Source of the DNA: Gemmatimonas sp.
GTDB lineage: Bacteria > Gemmatimonadota > Gemmatimonadetes > Gemmatimonadales > Gemmatimonadaceae
Length of the DNA stretch: 42,094 bases
Reading direction: 5' to 3'
Assembly (NCBI GenBank): GCA_011390805.1
Contig: JAABRT010000025.1
Coordinates: 1 to 42,094 of the forward strand
In this document: one piece after another, positions 34,492 to 42,094 of the stretch
Numbering within the stretch: position 1 is the first letter of the stretch
Layout: each line of letters opens with the position of its first letter
Made by a program: the position numbers and the translations under genes
The notes under the pieces: model-generated
Databases searched by the model: none
What the model was told of the DNA's origin: nothing
The model's input: the letters and a program-made list of their open reading frames with translations, nothing else

Positions 34492-36384
34492 ATGCGTTCC
34501 TTGCACGCTGTCCTCGCTTCTGCTCTCGGTTCCATTCGCATTGTCACTGGCATTCGCCAGCGCCAACTGATGCTGATGCTTACTCTCTGCGCCCCGGTCA
34601 CCGGTTGTATGCCCGGCGCATCGGCTGCATCAACGGCCGCCGTACCGTCGGCTCCCGCTTTACCCGGTCCGCTCTCGCTCGATCCGACCGTGCCGTTGCC
34701 GCCGGCGCACCGGGCGTGGGTAGAATCTACTCTCACGTCATTATCGCTTCGCGCGCGCGTCGCGCAGATGGTCATGGTGTGGGTGTTGGGTGATTACACC
34801 GGCGCGTACGAACCTGGGTTCGCGGAGATCACGCGCCAGGTGACCGAGGTTGGAGTCGGTGGAGTGGTCATGTCTCTCGGCTCGCCAATCGAAGTAGCCG
34901 CCAAGGTGAATTACCTGCAAGGGCGATCGCGGATCCCATTGCTGGTCGCATCCGACGTCGAGCCCGGTCTCGGACGGCTGGAAGGCGGGGTGTTCGCGCC
35001 CTCGCTGATGTCGGGCGGATCGGCCACGGTATTGCCCAGCAACATGGCCATCGGCGCCGGCGGACGGGATCGTGACGCCGAGGCGGCGGGACGCATTACC
35101 GGGCGTGAAGCGCGTGCCATCGGCATTCATCTCGCCTTCGCCCCGACGGCCGACGTAAACAACAATCCATCCAACCCGGTCATCAATACCAGATCGTTTG
35201 GTGAAGATCCGGCAGCCGTTGCTCGGCTCACGGCGGCGTTTGTGAAGGGTGTACAGGAGGGCGGAGCCGCCGCCACACTCAAGCATTTCCCGGGACATGG
35301 TGACACTGATGTTGACTCACATCTCGGGTTACCGGTTATCAATGTGCCGCGCGCCCGACTCGATGCCATGGAACTCGTCCCGTTCCGGGCCGGCATTGCC
35401 GCTGGTGCAGCGAGTGTGATGACGGCACACATCGCGCTGCCCGTCGTATACGGCGATTCCGTACCAGCCACACTTCGCCGTGATGTGATGACCGGCTTGC
35501 TGCGTGATACACTCGGCTTTCGCGGACTCACCGTGACCGATGCGCTCACGATGGACGGCATTGCACGCGGTTACGGCGTGGCGGAAAGTGCAGTGCGAGC
35601 AGTTCGCGCCGGCGATGACATTCTGCTGATGCCGGGCAATGTGGAAGAGGCGATTGATGCCGTTGTGCAAGCGGTTGAATCGGGCAGCATATCACGCGAG
35701 CAAATCGCCGGCGCCGTGCGGCGCATTCTTGAACTGAAGCTGCGCACCGGTGCGATTGCGCGGCCCATGGTATCGCTCGAAGCACTGCGGGAAGTAGTGG
35801 GTTTACCAGAACACACGGAAACGGCGCGTGATATTGCATCACGTGCAGTAACGCTGATGCGCGATCGTGGCGATCTGGTGCCGCTCACTCGCGGACAGCG
35901 TACCCTGCTGGTGGTGTACGCGCCGGACAATGATGTGGCCGCAGGCAATACGTTTGCCTCCACCTTCACGGCGGCGATGCCCGGTACGCGCACGGTGCGT
36001 GTGACTCCCCGCACCGGCGAGCTGGCACTCGATTCGCTCGCGCAGAGCGCGCGCAGCATGGAGCGTGTGGTCGTGTACACGTACACACGCACGCTCGAAG
36101 GGGCAGGCCGCTTTGCGATTGCGCCGCGCGTTGCGGAGTTTGTTGAGCAGCTCTCGCAAACCGGTCGCGTGGTTGTGGTGGCGGGCGGGAATCCATACGT
36201 CATCAAGCAGTTCCCGTCGGTGTCGAGCTACATGGTCACGTACGGACGCGGCGCCGCGCTTGAAGAAGCCGCGGCCCGTGCCCTTACCGGACAGATTTCA
36301 ATTGGCGGTCGCACACCGGTATCGCTGCCCGGCTTTTTCCGGGCAGGCGACGGGCTCACTCGTAGCGTGGAAGAGCGGCCATGA
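34492..36384 (+). CDS. nagZ: Family 3 beta-N-acetylglucosaminidase, NagZ-like lipoprotein
   Basis: A 630-residue exported glycosidase. Residues up to about 400 form the GH3 domain with the NagZ catalytic loop KHFPGHGDTDVDSH (from K264) and the nucleophile D350 in VTDALTMDGI. The C-terminal half adds the second domain seen in long Bacillus-type NagZ (YbbD). A lipobox (PVTGC) indicates membrane anchoring. The ATG at 34492 gives an unusually long lead; ATG 34570 would give a lead without positive charges. The stop overlaps the next gene (ATGA). It would remove GlcNAc from peptidoglycan fragments. Confidence 0.9.
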   Translation: MRSLHAVLASALGSIRIVTGIRQRQLMLMLTLCAPVTGCMPGASAASTAAVPSAPALPGPLSLDPTVPLPPAHRAWVESTLTSLSLRARVAQMVMVWVLGDYTGAYEPGFAEITRQVTEVGVGGVVMSLGSPIEVAAKVNYLQGRSRIPLLVASDVEPGLGRLEGGVFAPSLMSGGSATVLPSNMAIGAGGRDRDAEAAGRITGREARAIGIHLAFAPTADVNNNPSNPVINTRSFGEDPAAVARLTAAFVKGVQEGGAAATLKHFPGHGDTDVDSHLGLPVINVPRARLDAMELVPFRAGIAAGAASVMTAHIALPVVYGDSVPATLRRDVMTGLLRDTLGFRGLTVTDALTMDGIARGYGVAESAVRAVRAGDDILLMPGNVEEAIDAVVQAVESGSISREQIAGAVRRILELKLRTGAIARPMVSLEALREVVGLPEHTETARDIASRAVTLMRDRGDLVPLTRGQRTLLVVYAPDNDVAAGNTFASTFTAAMPGTRTVRVTPRTGELALDSLAQSARSMERVVVYTYTRTLEGAGRFAIAPRVAEFVEQLSQTGRVVVVAGGNPYVIKQFPSVSSYMVTYGRGAALEEAAARALTGQISIGGRTPVSLPGFFRAGDGLTRSVEERP

Positions 36385-37730
36385 GTGTGCGCAGTGCAGC
36401 CGCGGCATTTGCTGTTGTGGCGATTTTGTCGGCCTGTCGCACCACCCCCGTCAGGCCTGCCATCGACCCGCTGGCCGAAGCGCGACGCATCGAGTTGCGG
36501 CAGCTCGTGGTCACCGACTCGGTGCGCGAGGTGCTTGCGCGCGGCCTGCGCGACTCGGCGTATCCCGCGGCCTACGCCGTGATCGGCAGCTCGCGCGCCA
36601 TCTACGCCAGTGTGGGAGTGGGCGGACTCGAACCAACCAGTGCACCGCCGCGTGACACTGTGACGTTTACGATGTCGCCACCGCAGCCAACGGTGTTTGG
36701 TGACGCCGGTACAACCCGTCAGCTCGACATCAACATCCCGCGTTCGCGGCCGGCACCAATGCTCGCCGTGACCGATTCCACCGTGTGGGACCTGGCATCG
36801 CTCACCAAGGTGCTCGCCACTACATCGGCGGTGTTGCAACTCGTGGCCGACGGACGCGTGCAGCTGGACGCTCCGGCGCGTACATATCTGCCTCGCTGGC
36901 GCGCGCCCGGTACCGACTCCATAACCGTGCGTCATCTGCTCACGCACAGCTCAGGGCTGCCGGCGTGGAGGCCGCTGTACAAGGAAGCCTGGTCGGCCGA
37001 AGAAGCCATGGCGCAGGTCTATGCCACCGCGCCTGATACGGCGCCGGGCCTGAGATATGTGTACAGTGATCTGGGCTTCATTCTGCTCGGCGAACTTGTC
37101 GCGCACGTGTCGGGGGTGCCGCTCGACAGCTACGTGCTGGCCAATGTGTTTCTGCCGCTCGACATGCGCGAAACACGCTTTCATCCGTCAGCACTCTGGC
37201 GCACGCGCACCGCGGCCACGGAAATCGATCCATGGCGTCAACGCTGGTTGCGAGGTGAAGTGCACGACGAGAACAGCTTTCAGCTCGGCGCCGTTTCAGG
37301 TCACGCCGGACTCTTCTCAACCGCGCGCGACCTCACGCGACTGGCTCAGGCGCTGCTGCTCAGTGGATGGTCGGACAGTCTGCCGGAATCGCTGCGCAGC
37401 GCGGTGCGCGTGCGCGAGCTGCCGGTGTTCGACGCGGCAACGCTGCGCGCCTTTACGCAACGGCAATCCGTTGTCCCGGGTTCTCATCGTGCGCTGGGCT
37501 GGGAAACCCCTACCGGTCGCAACTCAGGCGGGCAGCGCCTGAGCGCACTGGCGTTTGGGCACACAGGATTTACCGGTACCTCGATCTGGATGGATCCCGA
37601 GCAGGACCTGTTTGTCATTCTGCTCACCAACCGCGTGAACCCGACGCGCGAACGCTCCGGCATTGGCGGCGTTCGCTCGGCGCTGGCCAACGCGGTGGTC
37701 GGCGCGATCAACTCCCTCAATGCGCCGTAG
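36381..37730 (+). CDS. Beta-lactamase-fold serine hydrolase, AmiE-like lipoprotein
   Basis: A 449-residue lipoprotein (lipobox LSAC) of the class C beta-lactamase/DD-peptidase fold. Active-site motifs: SLTK (S140, K143), YSD (Y228-S229-D230, in place of YxN) and HTG (H394). The start overlaps the NagZ stop as ATGA, and Bacillus carries an analogous serine hydrolase (AmiE/YbbE) beside nagZ and namZ that splits MurNAc from peptide stems, so this is the likely activity. Carboxypeptidase or esterase activity cannot be ruled out by sequence. Confidence 0.83.
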   Translation: MSVRSAAAAFAVVAILSACRTTPVRPAIDPLAEARRIELRQLVVTDSVREVLARGLRDSAYPAAYAVIGSSRAIYASVGVGGLEPTSAPPRDTVTFTMSPPQPTVFGDAGTTRQLDINIPRSRPAPMLAVTDSTVWDLASLTKVLATTSAVLQLVADGRVQLDAPARTYLPRWRAPGTDSITVRHLLTHSSGLPAWRPLYKEAWSAEEAMAQVYATAPDTAPGLRYVYSDLGFILLGELVAHVSGVPLDSYVLANVFLPLDMRETRFHPSALWRTRTAATEIDPWRQRWLRGEVHDENSFQLGAVSGHAGLFSTARDLTRLAQALLLSGWSDSLPESLRSAVRVRELPVFDAATLRAFTQRQSVVPGSHRALGWETPTGRNSGGQRLSALAFGHTGFTGTSIWMDPEQDLFVILLTNRVNPTRERSGIGGVRSALANAVVGAINSLNAP

Positions 37731-37816
37731 GCGCCCCTTACGACTTGCGCGGCGCAAACACCGCGCGCGATGATTAATGGTGAAAATGATGCAGCGGTGA
37801 ACCGGAACGGCTAATC

Positions 37817-37845
37817 TTGAGTAATACGGTAGGGATTAGTAGTTT
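37817..37845 (+). promoter_or_regulatory. Putative promoter of the Fe-S carrier gene with overlapping inverted repeat
   Basis: TTGAGT (37817-37822), 17 bases and TAGTTT (37840-37845) make a plausible sigma70 promoter about 100 bases upstream of the carrier ATG. An inverted repeat CTAATC (37811-37816) and GATTAG (37834-37839), separated by 17 bases, brackets the -35 box and spacer, an operator candidate. Further down, TGGTGCGC...GCGCACCA (about 37873-37894) can form an 8-bp leader hairpin. Confidence 0.45.
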
Positions 37846-37941
37846 ACGGAAAGACGTTGTTCGGAACTGGTGCGCGGAGCTGCGCACCAACAACGAACAA
37901 ACCCATGCACCGGCCTGTGAGGCCGGTCTCGGAGAGAAGCA

Positions 37942-38298
37942 ATGAGCACGATGCAGCAGCCGGACGTACTGGTATCGATCACGGACGCAGCCGTGACGGA
38001 AGTTCTGAAGTTCATGGAAGCCGAGGGCGTAACGGCCGAAGTCGGCGGATTGCGCGTGTCGGTGATGCCCGGTGGATGCAGTGGTTTCAAATACGGGCTC
38101 GTGATCGAAGACAAGGGCGCCGAAGACGACGTCGTGCTCGATCACGGATCGTTCAAGGTGTTCGTTGACCCGTTCTCGGCCCAGTATCTTGGCGGCACCA
38201 TCATTGACTACGTCACGTCAATGCAGGGATCGGGCTTCACGTTCAAGAACCCGAACTCCACCGGCGGCTGCGGCTGCGGAAGTTCGTTCTCGGCGTAA
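37942..38298 (+). CDS. Fe-S cluster carrier, HesB/IscA/ErpA family
   Basis: A 118-residue A-type carrier that receives and passes on Fe-S clusters. The three ligand cysteines are present: C46 in GGCSGF and C110/C112 in GGCGCGSSF, with the family core segments (ISITDAAV-like start, DPFSAQYLGGTIIDYV). ErpA-like by the late CGCG motif and length, but ErpA versus IscA cannot be settled. GGAGAG lies just before ATG 37942. It is a single gene with its own promoter and strong terminator, set among peptidoglycan-salvage genes. Confidence 0.94.
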   Translation: MSTMQQPDVLVSITDAAVTEVLKFMEAEGVTAEVGGLRVSVMPGGCSGFKYGLVIEDKGAEDDVVLDHGSFKVFVDPFSAQYLGGTIIDYVTSMQGSGFTFKNPNSTGGCGCGSSFSA

Positions 38299-38338
38299 GT
38301 TTGCTGCGGCCGCACTGACGGTCGCGTACGTTGTTCAG

Positions 38339-38371
38339 GACCCGTGATTCATTCGTGAATCACGGGTCTTT
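38339..38371 (+). terminator. Rho-independent terminator after the Fe-S carrier gene
   Basis: A perfect 13-bp stem (38339-38351 with 38356-38368) closed by a TTCG tetraloop and followed by TTT. It lies 40 bases after the carrier stop and separates it from the symporter-kinase operon. Confidence 0.93.
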
Positions 38372-38461
38372 GTGTACTGTGGAGTCGTGCATGTAGTGGT
38401 TGCGTCTGGTGCAACAGCATGTTCGCTTGAGATCTGCTCCACCACCCCGTTCCCGCCGCGC

Positions 38462-39997
38462 ATGACCGCCACAGGATTCACCACGCTCGACGGCATCATC
38501 GTCGTGCTCTATCTCATTGGAACCACAATGCTCGGCGTGTGGCTGGGCCGTGGACAGAGTTCGGCACGCGATTATTTCGTAGCCGGTGACAAGGTGCCCT
38601 GGTGGGCGGTGTTGTTTTCCGTTGTCGCCACAGAAACCAGTGCGCTGACATTCATCTCGATACCGGGACTGGCGTACATCGGGAACCTCGGGTTTCTGCA
38701 AGTTGCGCTAGGGTACGTTGTGGGTCGCATCATCGTGTCATTTGTTTTGCTGCCGCGCTATTACCAGGGGGAGTTGGTAACAGCGTACGCGCTGCTTGAG
38801 ACACGCTTCGGTTCGGCAACCCGACGGTTTGCGTCAATCACGTTCATGGTCACGCGCGTCTTCGGCGACTCGGTGCGTTTATTCGCCACCGCGATTCCGG
38901 TAGCGCTGCTGATCGGTCCGTTGGTGTCGCCGGAGTACGTGGGCCCGCTTTCGATTCTGATTCTGGGCGCGTGCACCGTCGTGTACACGTATCAGGGCGG
39001 GATGAAGGCGGTGATCTGGACTGATGTCATTCAGATTGGCGTCTACATGACCGGCGGTCTGGCCGCGCTGTATCTGGTAGGCGGCGATGTGGCCGGCGGA
39101 TGGTCGCGCATTTTCACCGACGCCGACGCACGCGGGCAGTTGCAGCTGTTTGATCTGTACACCGGCTTTGACCGACCGCACACGCTGTGGGCTGGCGTGA
39201 TCGGTGGCGCGTTTCTTTCCATGGCCTCGCACGGTGTAGACCAGATGGTCGTGCAGCGGCTTTTTGCGACGGGCGACCTCAAGCTGGCACGGCGCGCACT
39301 CATTGGCAGCGGCTTCGTGGTGTTCGCGCAGTTCACCATGTTCCTCATTATCGGCGTGGGACTGTACGCGTTTTATCAGGGCGAAGCGTTTCCTCGCCCC
39401 GATGCGATTTTTCCACGCTTCATCGTTGAAGTCATGCCGCCCGGCCTGACCGGTATTGTGATTGCCGCGATTCTGGCGGCTGCGATGAGCACGATTTCCA
39501 GCTCCATCAACTCGCTGGCCGCGGCGTCGGTGCACGATTTATACTTGCCCCTGACCGGCAAGCGCGCTGATGATCCCGGGCTGCTTCGCACCAGCAAACG
39601 ATTCACGCTGTTGTGGGCAGCGGTGCTCATTGGCGGGGCCCTGCTCTACAGCGACGAAGGCACGCCGGTGGTCACGATCGCGCTCTCCATCGCCTCGTTC
39701 ACGTATGGCGGTCTGCTTGGTGCCTTCTTTCTCGGCCTGGGGGTAAAGCGCGCGCGTCAGCGCGATGCGATTCTGGGTATGAGCGTAGGCATTTCGATCA
39801 TGAGCGTGGTGGTGTTTGCCACGCAGCTGAGCACCTGGTTCCCGGCGCTCGATCCGGTGCTTTCTCCGGTGCGAGGTGTGGCCTGGCCCTGGTTCGTCCT
39901 CATCGGCACATCGCTTACGTTTGCCACTGGGTTTCTTTCGTCCCTGATCTTCTCGGCACCGCCGAGTGATGCTATTGCGTCGGAGCGTTCTGCATGA
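38462..39997 (+). CDS. Sodium:solute symporter (SSS family), possible MurNAc/amino-sugar transporter
   Basis: A 511-residue inner-membrane transporter with about 13 hydrophobic helices. SSS features include DYFVAGDKVPWWAV, SVVATETSALTFISIPG, GGMKAVIWTDVIQ and the MSTISSSINSLAAASVHDLY segment with the Na+-site Ser/Thr residues. In Tannerella an SSS protein (MurT) imports MurNAc beside kinase MurK; here the gene overlaps a BadF-type kinase (ATGA), matching that arrangement. Substrate specificity is inference. ATG 38462 is the natural start; the longer frame from 38372 overlaps the terminator. Confidence 0.88.
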   Translation: MTATGFTTLDGIIVVLYLIGTTMLGVWLGRGQSSARDYFVAGDKVPWWAVLFSVVATETSALTFISIPGLAYIGNLGFLQVALGYVVGRIIVSFVLLPRYYQGELVTAYALLETRFGSATRRFASITFMVTRVFGDSVRLFATAIPVALLIGPLVSPEYVGPLSILILGACTVVYTYQGGMKAVIWTDVIQIGVYMTGGLAALYLVGGDVAGGWSRIFTDADARGQLQLFDLYTGFDRPHTLWAGVIGGAFLSMASHGVDQMVVQRLFATGDLKLARRALIGSGFVVFAQFTMFLIIGVGLYAFYQGEAFPRPDAIFPRFIVEVMPPGLTGIVIAAILAAAMSTISSSINSLAAASVHDLYLPLTGKRADDPGLLRTSKRFTLLWAAVLIGGALLYSDEGTPVVTIALSIASFTYGGLLGAFFLGLGVKRARQRDAILGMSVGISIMSVVVFATQLSTWFPALDPVLSPVRGVAWPWFVLIGTSLTFATGFLSSLIFSAPPSDAIASERSA

Positions 39998-40938
39998 GTG
40001 CTGGTCCGCTGGATCCTTCTCCTTTGGTCGTTGGTGTAGACGGTGGCGGCACACGCACGCGTGTGCTGCTGGCCGACATCGATGGCCGCCCTCTGGCGCG
40101 CGTTGAGGGCGAAGCCACCGCGCTGCGTCCCGGCGAAGAGCGGCAATCGGCCGACATCATTATCGCATTGGTCCGTGAGGCGCTGGTTGCCGCTGAGCGC
40201 ACCGAAACGCGCCCGTCAACCATCGTGGTAGGTGTGGCCGGCGGAGGGCAGGAGCGGGCCGCACAGGCGCTCTGGCAGGCCTTGGCATCTTCCCGCCTGG
40301 CCGACGACGTGAACGTCGTCTCCGATGCCGAAATCGCGCTCGATGATGCGTTTGGTGACGCTGCTGGCGTGCTGCTTGTGTCGGGCACCGGATCGGTGGC
40401 GTTTGCGCGCGCACCGGACGGTCGCATTGAGCGGTGCGGCGGCTGGGGGCCGGTGATGGGCGACGAGGGGAGCGGCGCCTGGCTGGGTCGGCGAGCGCTG
40501 AGTGTGATTACGGCTGCACAGGACGGACGCGAGCCGGAGACCACGTTGGGGGGCGCGATCCTGACGGCGCTGGAGGCCGAATCGCTTGAATCGCTGATTC
40601 CGTGGGCGGCCGATGCCACGCCGGCCGACTTCGCGGCACTGGCGCCGGTTGTGGCGCAGGTGGCGTCACAGGGCGATCTGCGCGCGAACGCGTTGGTGAG
40701 CCTGGCGGTGGAGGAGCTGGTGCTTCACGTGCGCACGTTGGCCCGGCGTTGTTTTGCCGATGAGCGCGCCTCGGTACCGGTCGCGTGTGCGGGCGGCATG
40801 ATGGGCAAAGGCTCGCTGGTGCGAAAGCGCGTGGAGCAACGGTTGAAGACCTCGGTGCCGGGCGCGGTGGTGCGGGCTGAGGAGGTTGATGCGGCGCGTG
40901 GGGCGGTGAGGCGAGCGCGCAGGTTGATGGGGGTGTGA
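39994..40938 (+). CDS. BadF/BadG-family amino-sugar kinase, MurK-like
   Basis: A 314-residue ASKHA-fold kinase. ATP/sugar motifs: VVGVDGGGTRTR (residues 12-23), VLLVSGTGSVAFAR, GGWGPVMGDEGSGAWLGRRAL and the C-terminal ACAGGMMGKG. This is the N-acetylglucosamine kinase/BadF-BadG-BcrA-BcrD group that also includes Tannerella MurK, which phosphorylates MurNAc. Coupled to the symporter by ATGA, so it likely phosphorylates the imported sugar. GlcNAc, MurNAc or glucosamine are all possible. The MurNAc-6-phosphate etherase MurQ needed next is not in the window. Followed by tandem terminator-bearing repeats. Confidence 0.88.
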   Translation: MSAGPLDPSPLVVGVDGGGTRTRVLLADIDGRPLARVEGEATALRPGEERQSADIIIALVREALVAAERTETRPSTIVVGVAGGGQERAAQALWQALASSRLADDVNVVSDAEIALDDAFGDAAGVLLVSGTGSVAFARAPDGRIERCGGWGPVMGDEGSGAWLGRRALSVITAAQDGREPETTLGGAILTALEAESLESLIPWAADATPADFAALAPVVAQVASQGDLRANALVSLAVEELVLHVRTLARRCFADERASVPVACAGGMMGKGSLVRKRVEQRLKTSVPGAVVRAEEVDAARGAVRRARRLMGV

Positions 40939-40983
40939 GGGGGGGAAGAAACTACCGTTTGACTGCGTTTTCGGTGGGGGTTT

Positions 40984-41006
40984 ACCGTCGACTGTGGACG
41001 GTTTTT
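40984..41006 (+). terminator. Terminator-like hairpin in repeat copy 1
   Basis: ACCGTC (40984-40989) pairs with GACGGT (40997-41002) around a 7-base loop and is followed by TTTT (41003-41006). It is 45 bases after the kinase stop. Confidence 0.65.
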
Positions 41007-41040
41007 GACTGCCGTTTGACTGCGTTTTCGGTGGGAGTGT

Positions 41041-41063
41041 ACCGTGGACGGTGAACGGTTTTT
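41041..41063 (+). terminator. Terminator-like hairpin in repeat copy 2
   Basis: ACCGT (41041-41045) can pair with ACGGT at 41055-41059 (9-base loop) before TTTT; a competing tighter pairing uses ACGGT at 41048-41052. It is weaker than copy 1 but in the same relative position. Confidence 0.45.
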
Positions 41064-41119
41064 ACTGCCGTTTGACTGCGTTTACGGTGGGCTGTGAACG
41101 GTTGGACTGCGACGGTTGG

Positions 41120-42010
41120 TTAGAAGGTGTAATCCATGTTCCATTTGGCGCGCACGGCGGCGCCTGTGCCGTCGGTGGCGGGGCGGAATCTGGTGGCGGC
41201 CAGGATCTCGCGGAGCTTGCGGTTGTAGCCCGCGTCGCGTGTGGGTGTGAACTCGAAGTCGATGACTTTGCCGGTGGAGTCCACATCAAAAATGATCGTG
41301 ATGGTTTTGCCTTTCACACGATCGGGCACCGGGATGGGCGGGATGAAGAGCTCGGCTGGGGTTGGCGGGAATATGCGGCCGGTGCCGCCACCGGTGCCGG
41401 CCCCTACTCCGCTCCCGGTGCCGGTGCCGATTCCCGAGCCGATACCGCCGCCCGAACCCGATCCTGAGCCGACGCCGCCATCATTGCCCGATCCGCCGCC
41501 GGTACCGGCTACCAGCGATGCGGCATTGGCCGGCGGCAGGTTCACTTCGGTGGACGTCACCGCGGCAGGCGGCGCCACCTCTACCGGCTTCACTTCAGGT
41601 GGTGGCACCACTTCAGGAGGCTTTTCTTCAACAACCGGCGGCTTCTCAACCGGTGGTTGAATGAAATCCGTTTCGGTTTGCACGCGCGGTGGTGGCGGCG
41701 GCGGCACGACGTATTGCACGCGCTCATTCACCACCCGCCCGCCGCCGGTCCCACCCGAACCGCCGCCGCCACCGCCAGCAGGTCCGGGACCGCCGGCGCC
41801 AAGCATTTCGGCCACAAGGTCCGAACCGAGAAACGGAAAGATCAGCAGCATCACCACAAGGACGTGCAGCAATACCGAGACAATCGCACCAGCGGCTTTC
41901 CGCTGTTTTTTGATCGGAATACCGATGGGCGGACGATACGCGCGGCGCGGCGCGTTCGACTCGCTCGCGTCGGAATCCGGTGAGTTCAATGGTGGCGGAA
42001 CAGCAGTCAT
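41120..42010 (-). CDS. TonB-type energy transducer
   Basis: A 296-residue inner-membrane protein coupling proton-motive force to outer-membrane transport. Order: cytoplasmic basic lead (RRAYRPPIG...IKKQRKAAG), one membrane helix (IVSVLLHVLVVMLLIFPFLG), a Gly-rich stretch, a Pro/Val/Glu-rich spacer (about residues 100-160: PPPPPPRVQ, VEKPPVVEEKPPEVVPPPEV), a second Gly/Ser/Thr-rich stretch (near 170-215) and the C-terminal TonB domain (TITIIFDVDSTGKVIDFEFT, AATRFRPATDGTGAAVRAKW). No exbB/exbD are in the window. The remaining 84 bases to the right edge hold its upstream region; I see no convincing promoter there. Confidence 0.88.
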   Translation of the reverse strand: MTAVPPPLNSPDSDASESNAPRRAYRPPIGIPIKKQRKAAGAIVSVLLHVLVVMLLIFPFLGSDLVAEMLGAGGPGPAGGGGGGSGGTGGGRVVNERVQYVVPPPPPPRVQTETDFIQPPVEKPPVVEEKPPEVVPPPEVKPVEVAPPAAVTSTEVNLPPANAASLVAGTGGGSGNDGGVGSGSGSGGGIGSGIGTGTGSGVGAGTGGGTGRIFPPTPAELFIPPIPVPDRVKGKTITIIFDVDSTGKVIDFEFTPTRDAGYNRKLREILAATRFRPATDGTGAAVRAKWNMDYTF

Positions 42011-42094
42011 GTCAGCGCATGAGAGGTAAAGGACACCGCAAGGTAAACGCCTGCGCGCATAACGTAGTACGGCGGGCGCCCCCCAGAGGGTTCG

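Larger units (their letters stand above)
40951..41113. repeat. About three tandem copies of a ~56-base repeat
   Basis: Copies start at 40951 (57 bases), 41008 (56 bases) and 41064 (truncated and diverged). Each begins with ACTRCCGTTTGACTGCGTTT. The array fills the 181-base gap between the convergent kinase and TonB genes. Each full copy contains an ACCGT...ACGGT hairpin before a T run, so the repeat multiplies a terminator-like element. Confidence 0.92.

Noticed and set aside
40951..41113. CRISPR array or attachment site
   Set aside because: The repeat is contiguous with no variable spacers, and no integrase or tRNA lies beside it.
42011..42094. Fur-box-like promoter for tonB
   Set aside because: The 84 visible bases contain no recognisable Fur palindrome or clear -35/-10 pair; the region is cut by the window edge.

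Overview
The window is about 42 kb of G+C-rich bacterial chromosome that is almost entirely coding. It contains 42 protein genes (one cut by the left edge), one tRNA-Leu and several clear hairpin terminators. I see no insertion sequence, prophage, CRISPR array or rRNA. The mix of lipoproteins, a TonB-type energy transducer, an outer-membrane barrel fragment, large secreted amidohydrolases, a six-bladed propeller protein, inositol-phosphate synthase and Bacillus-like NamZ/NagZ enzymes in a diderm background suggests a Gemmatimonadota-like organism. That placement is an inference from gene content; no marker gene search was possible.

Layout. 1-6731: end of a barrel protein coupled to a YceI protein (+), CorA (-), then a tandem pair of secreted amidohydrolases (+) closed by a perfect 15-bp hairpin. 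6802-12476: a zinc-ribbon alpha/beta hydrolase and a DASS-family transporter (-), a small membrane protein (+), an octanucleotide tandem repeat, a DUF6544-like protein (-) and a beta-propeller protein (+). 12493-17617: a minus-strand operon smpB, amidase, lipoprotein, pyrD, pyrF. 17743-17826: tRNA-Leu(CAG) with its own promoter and terminator.

17976-34482: a long minus-strand run. In transcription order it holds namZ, a phosphatidylinositol-phosphate synthase-like enzyme, ino1, a YtkA/FixH-like lipoprotein, a small protein, 2-oxoacid dehydrogenase E1alpha, E1beta, a small membrane protein, E2, two small proteins, a PHP phosphoesterase, a short-chain reductase, a Cys-rich Rossmann protein, trxB, an MBL hydrolase, a lipoprotein, aspA, an Rrf2 regulator and a helical protein. 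Many junctions are 1-11 base stop/start overlaps, so translational coupling is a dominant feature.

34492-40938 (+): a NagZ-like family 3 glycosidase coupled to a beta-lactamase-fold serine hydrolase, an ErpA/IscA-type Fe-S carrier, then a sodium:solute symporter coupled to a BadF/BadG-type sugar kinase. With the divergent namZ this looks like a peptidoglycan amino-sugar salvage locus. It combines the Bacillus NamZ-NagZ-AmiE exoenzyme set with a Tannerella-like MurT/MurK uptake and kinase pair. No murQ is present in the window. The right end has a ~56-bp tandem repeat carrying terminator-like hairpins and a Gly/Pro-rich TonB protein (-).
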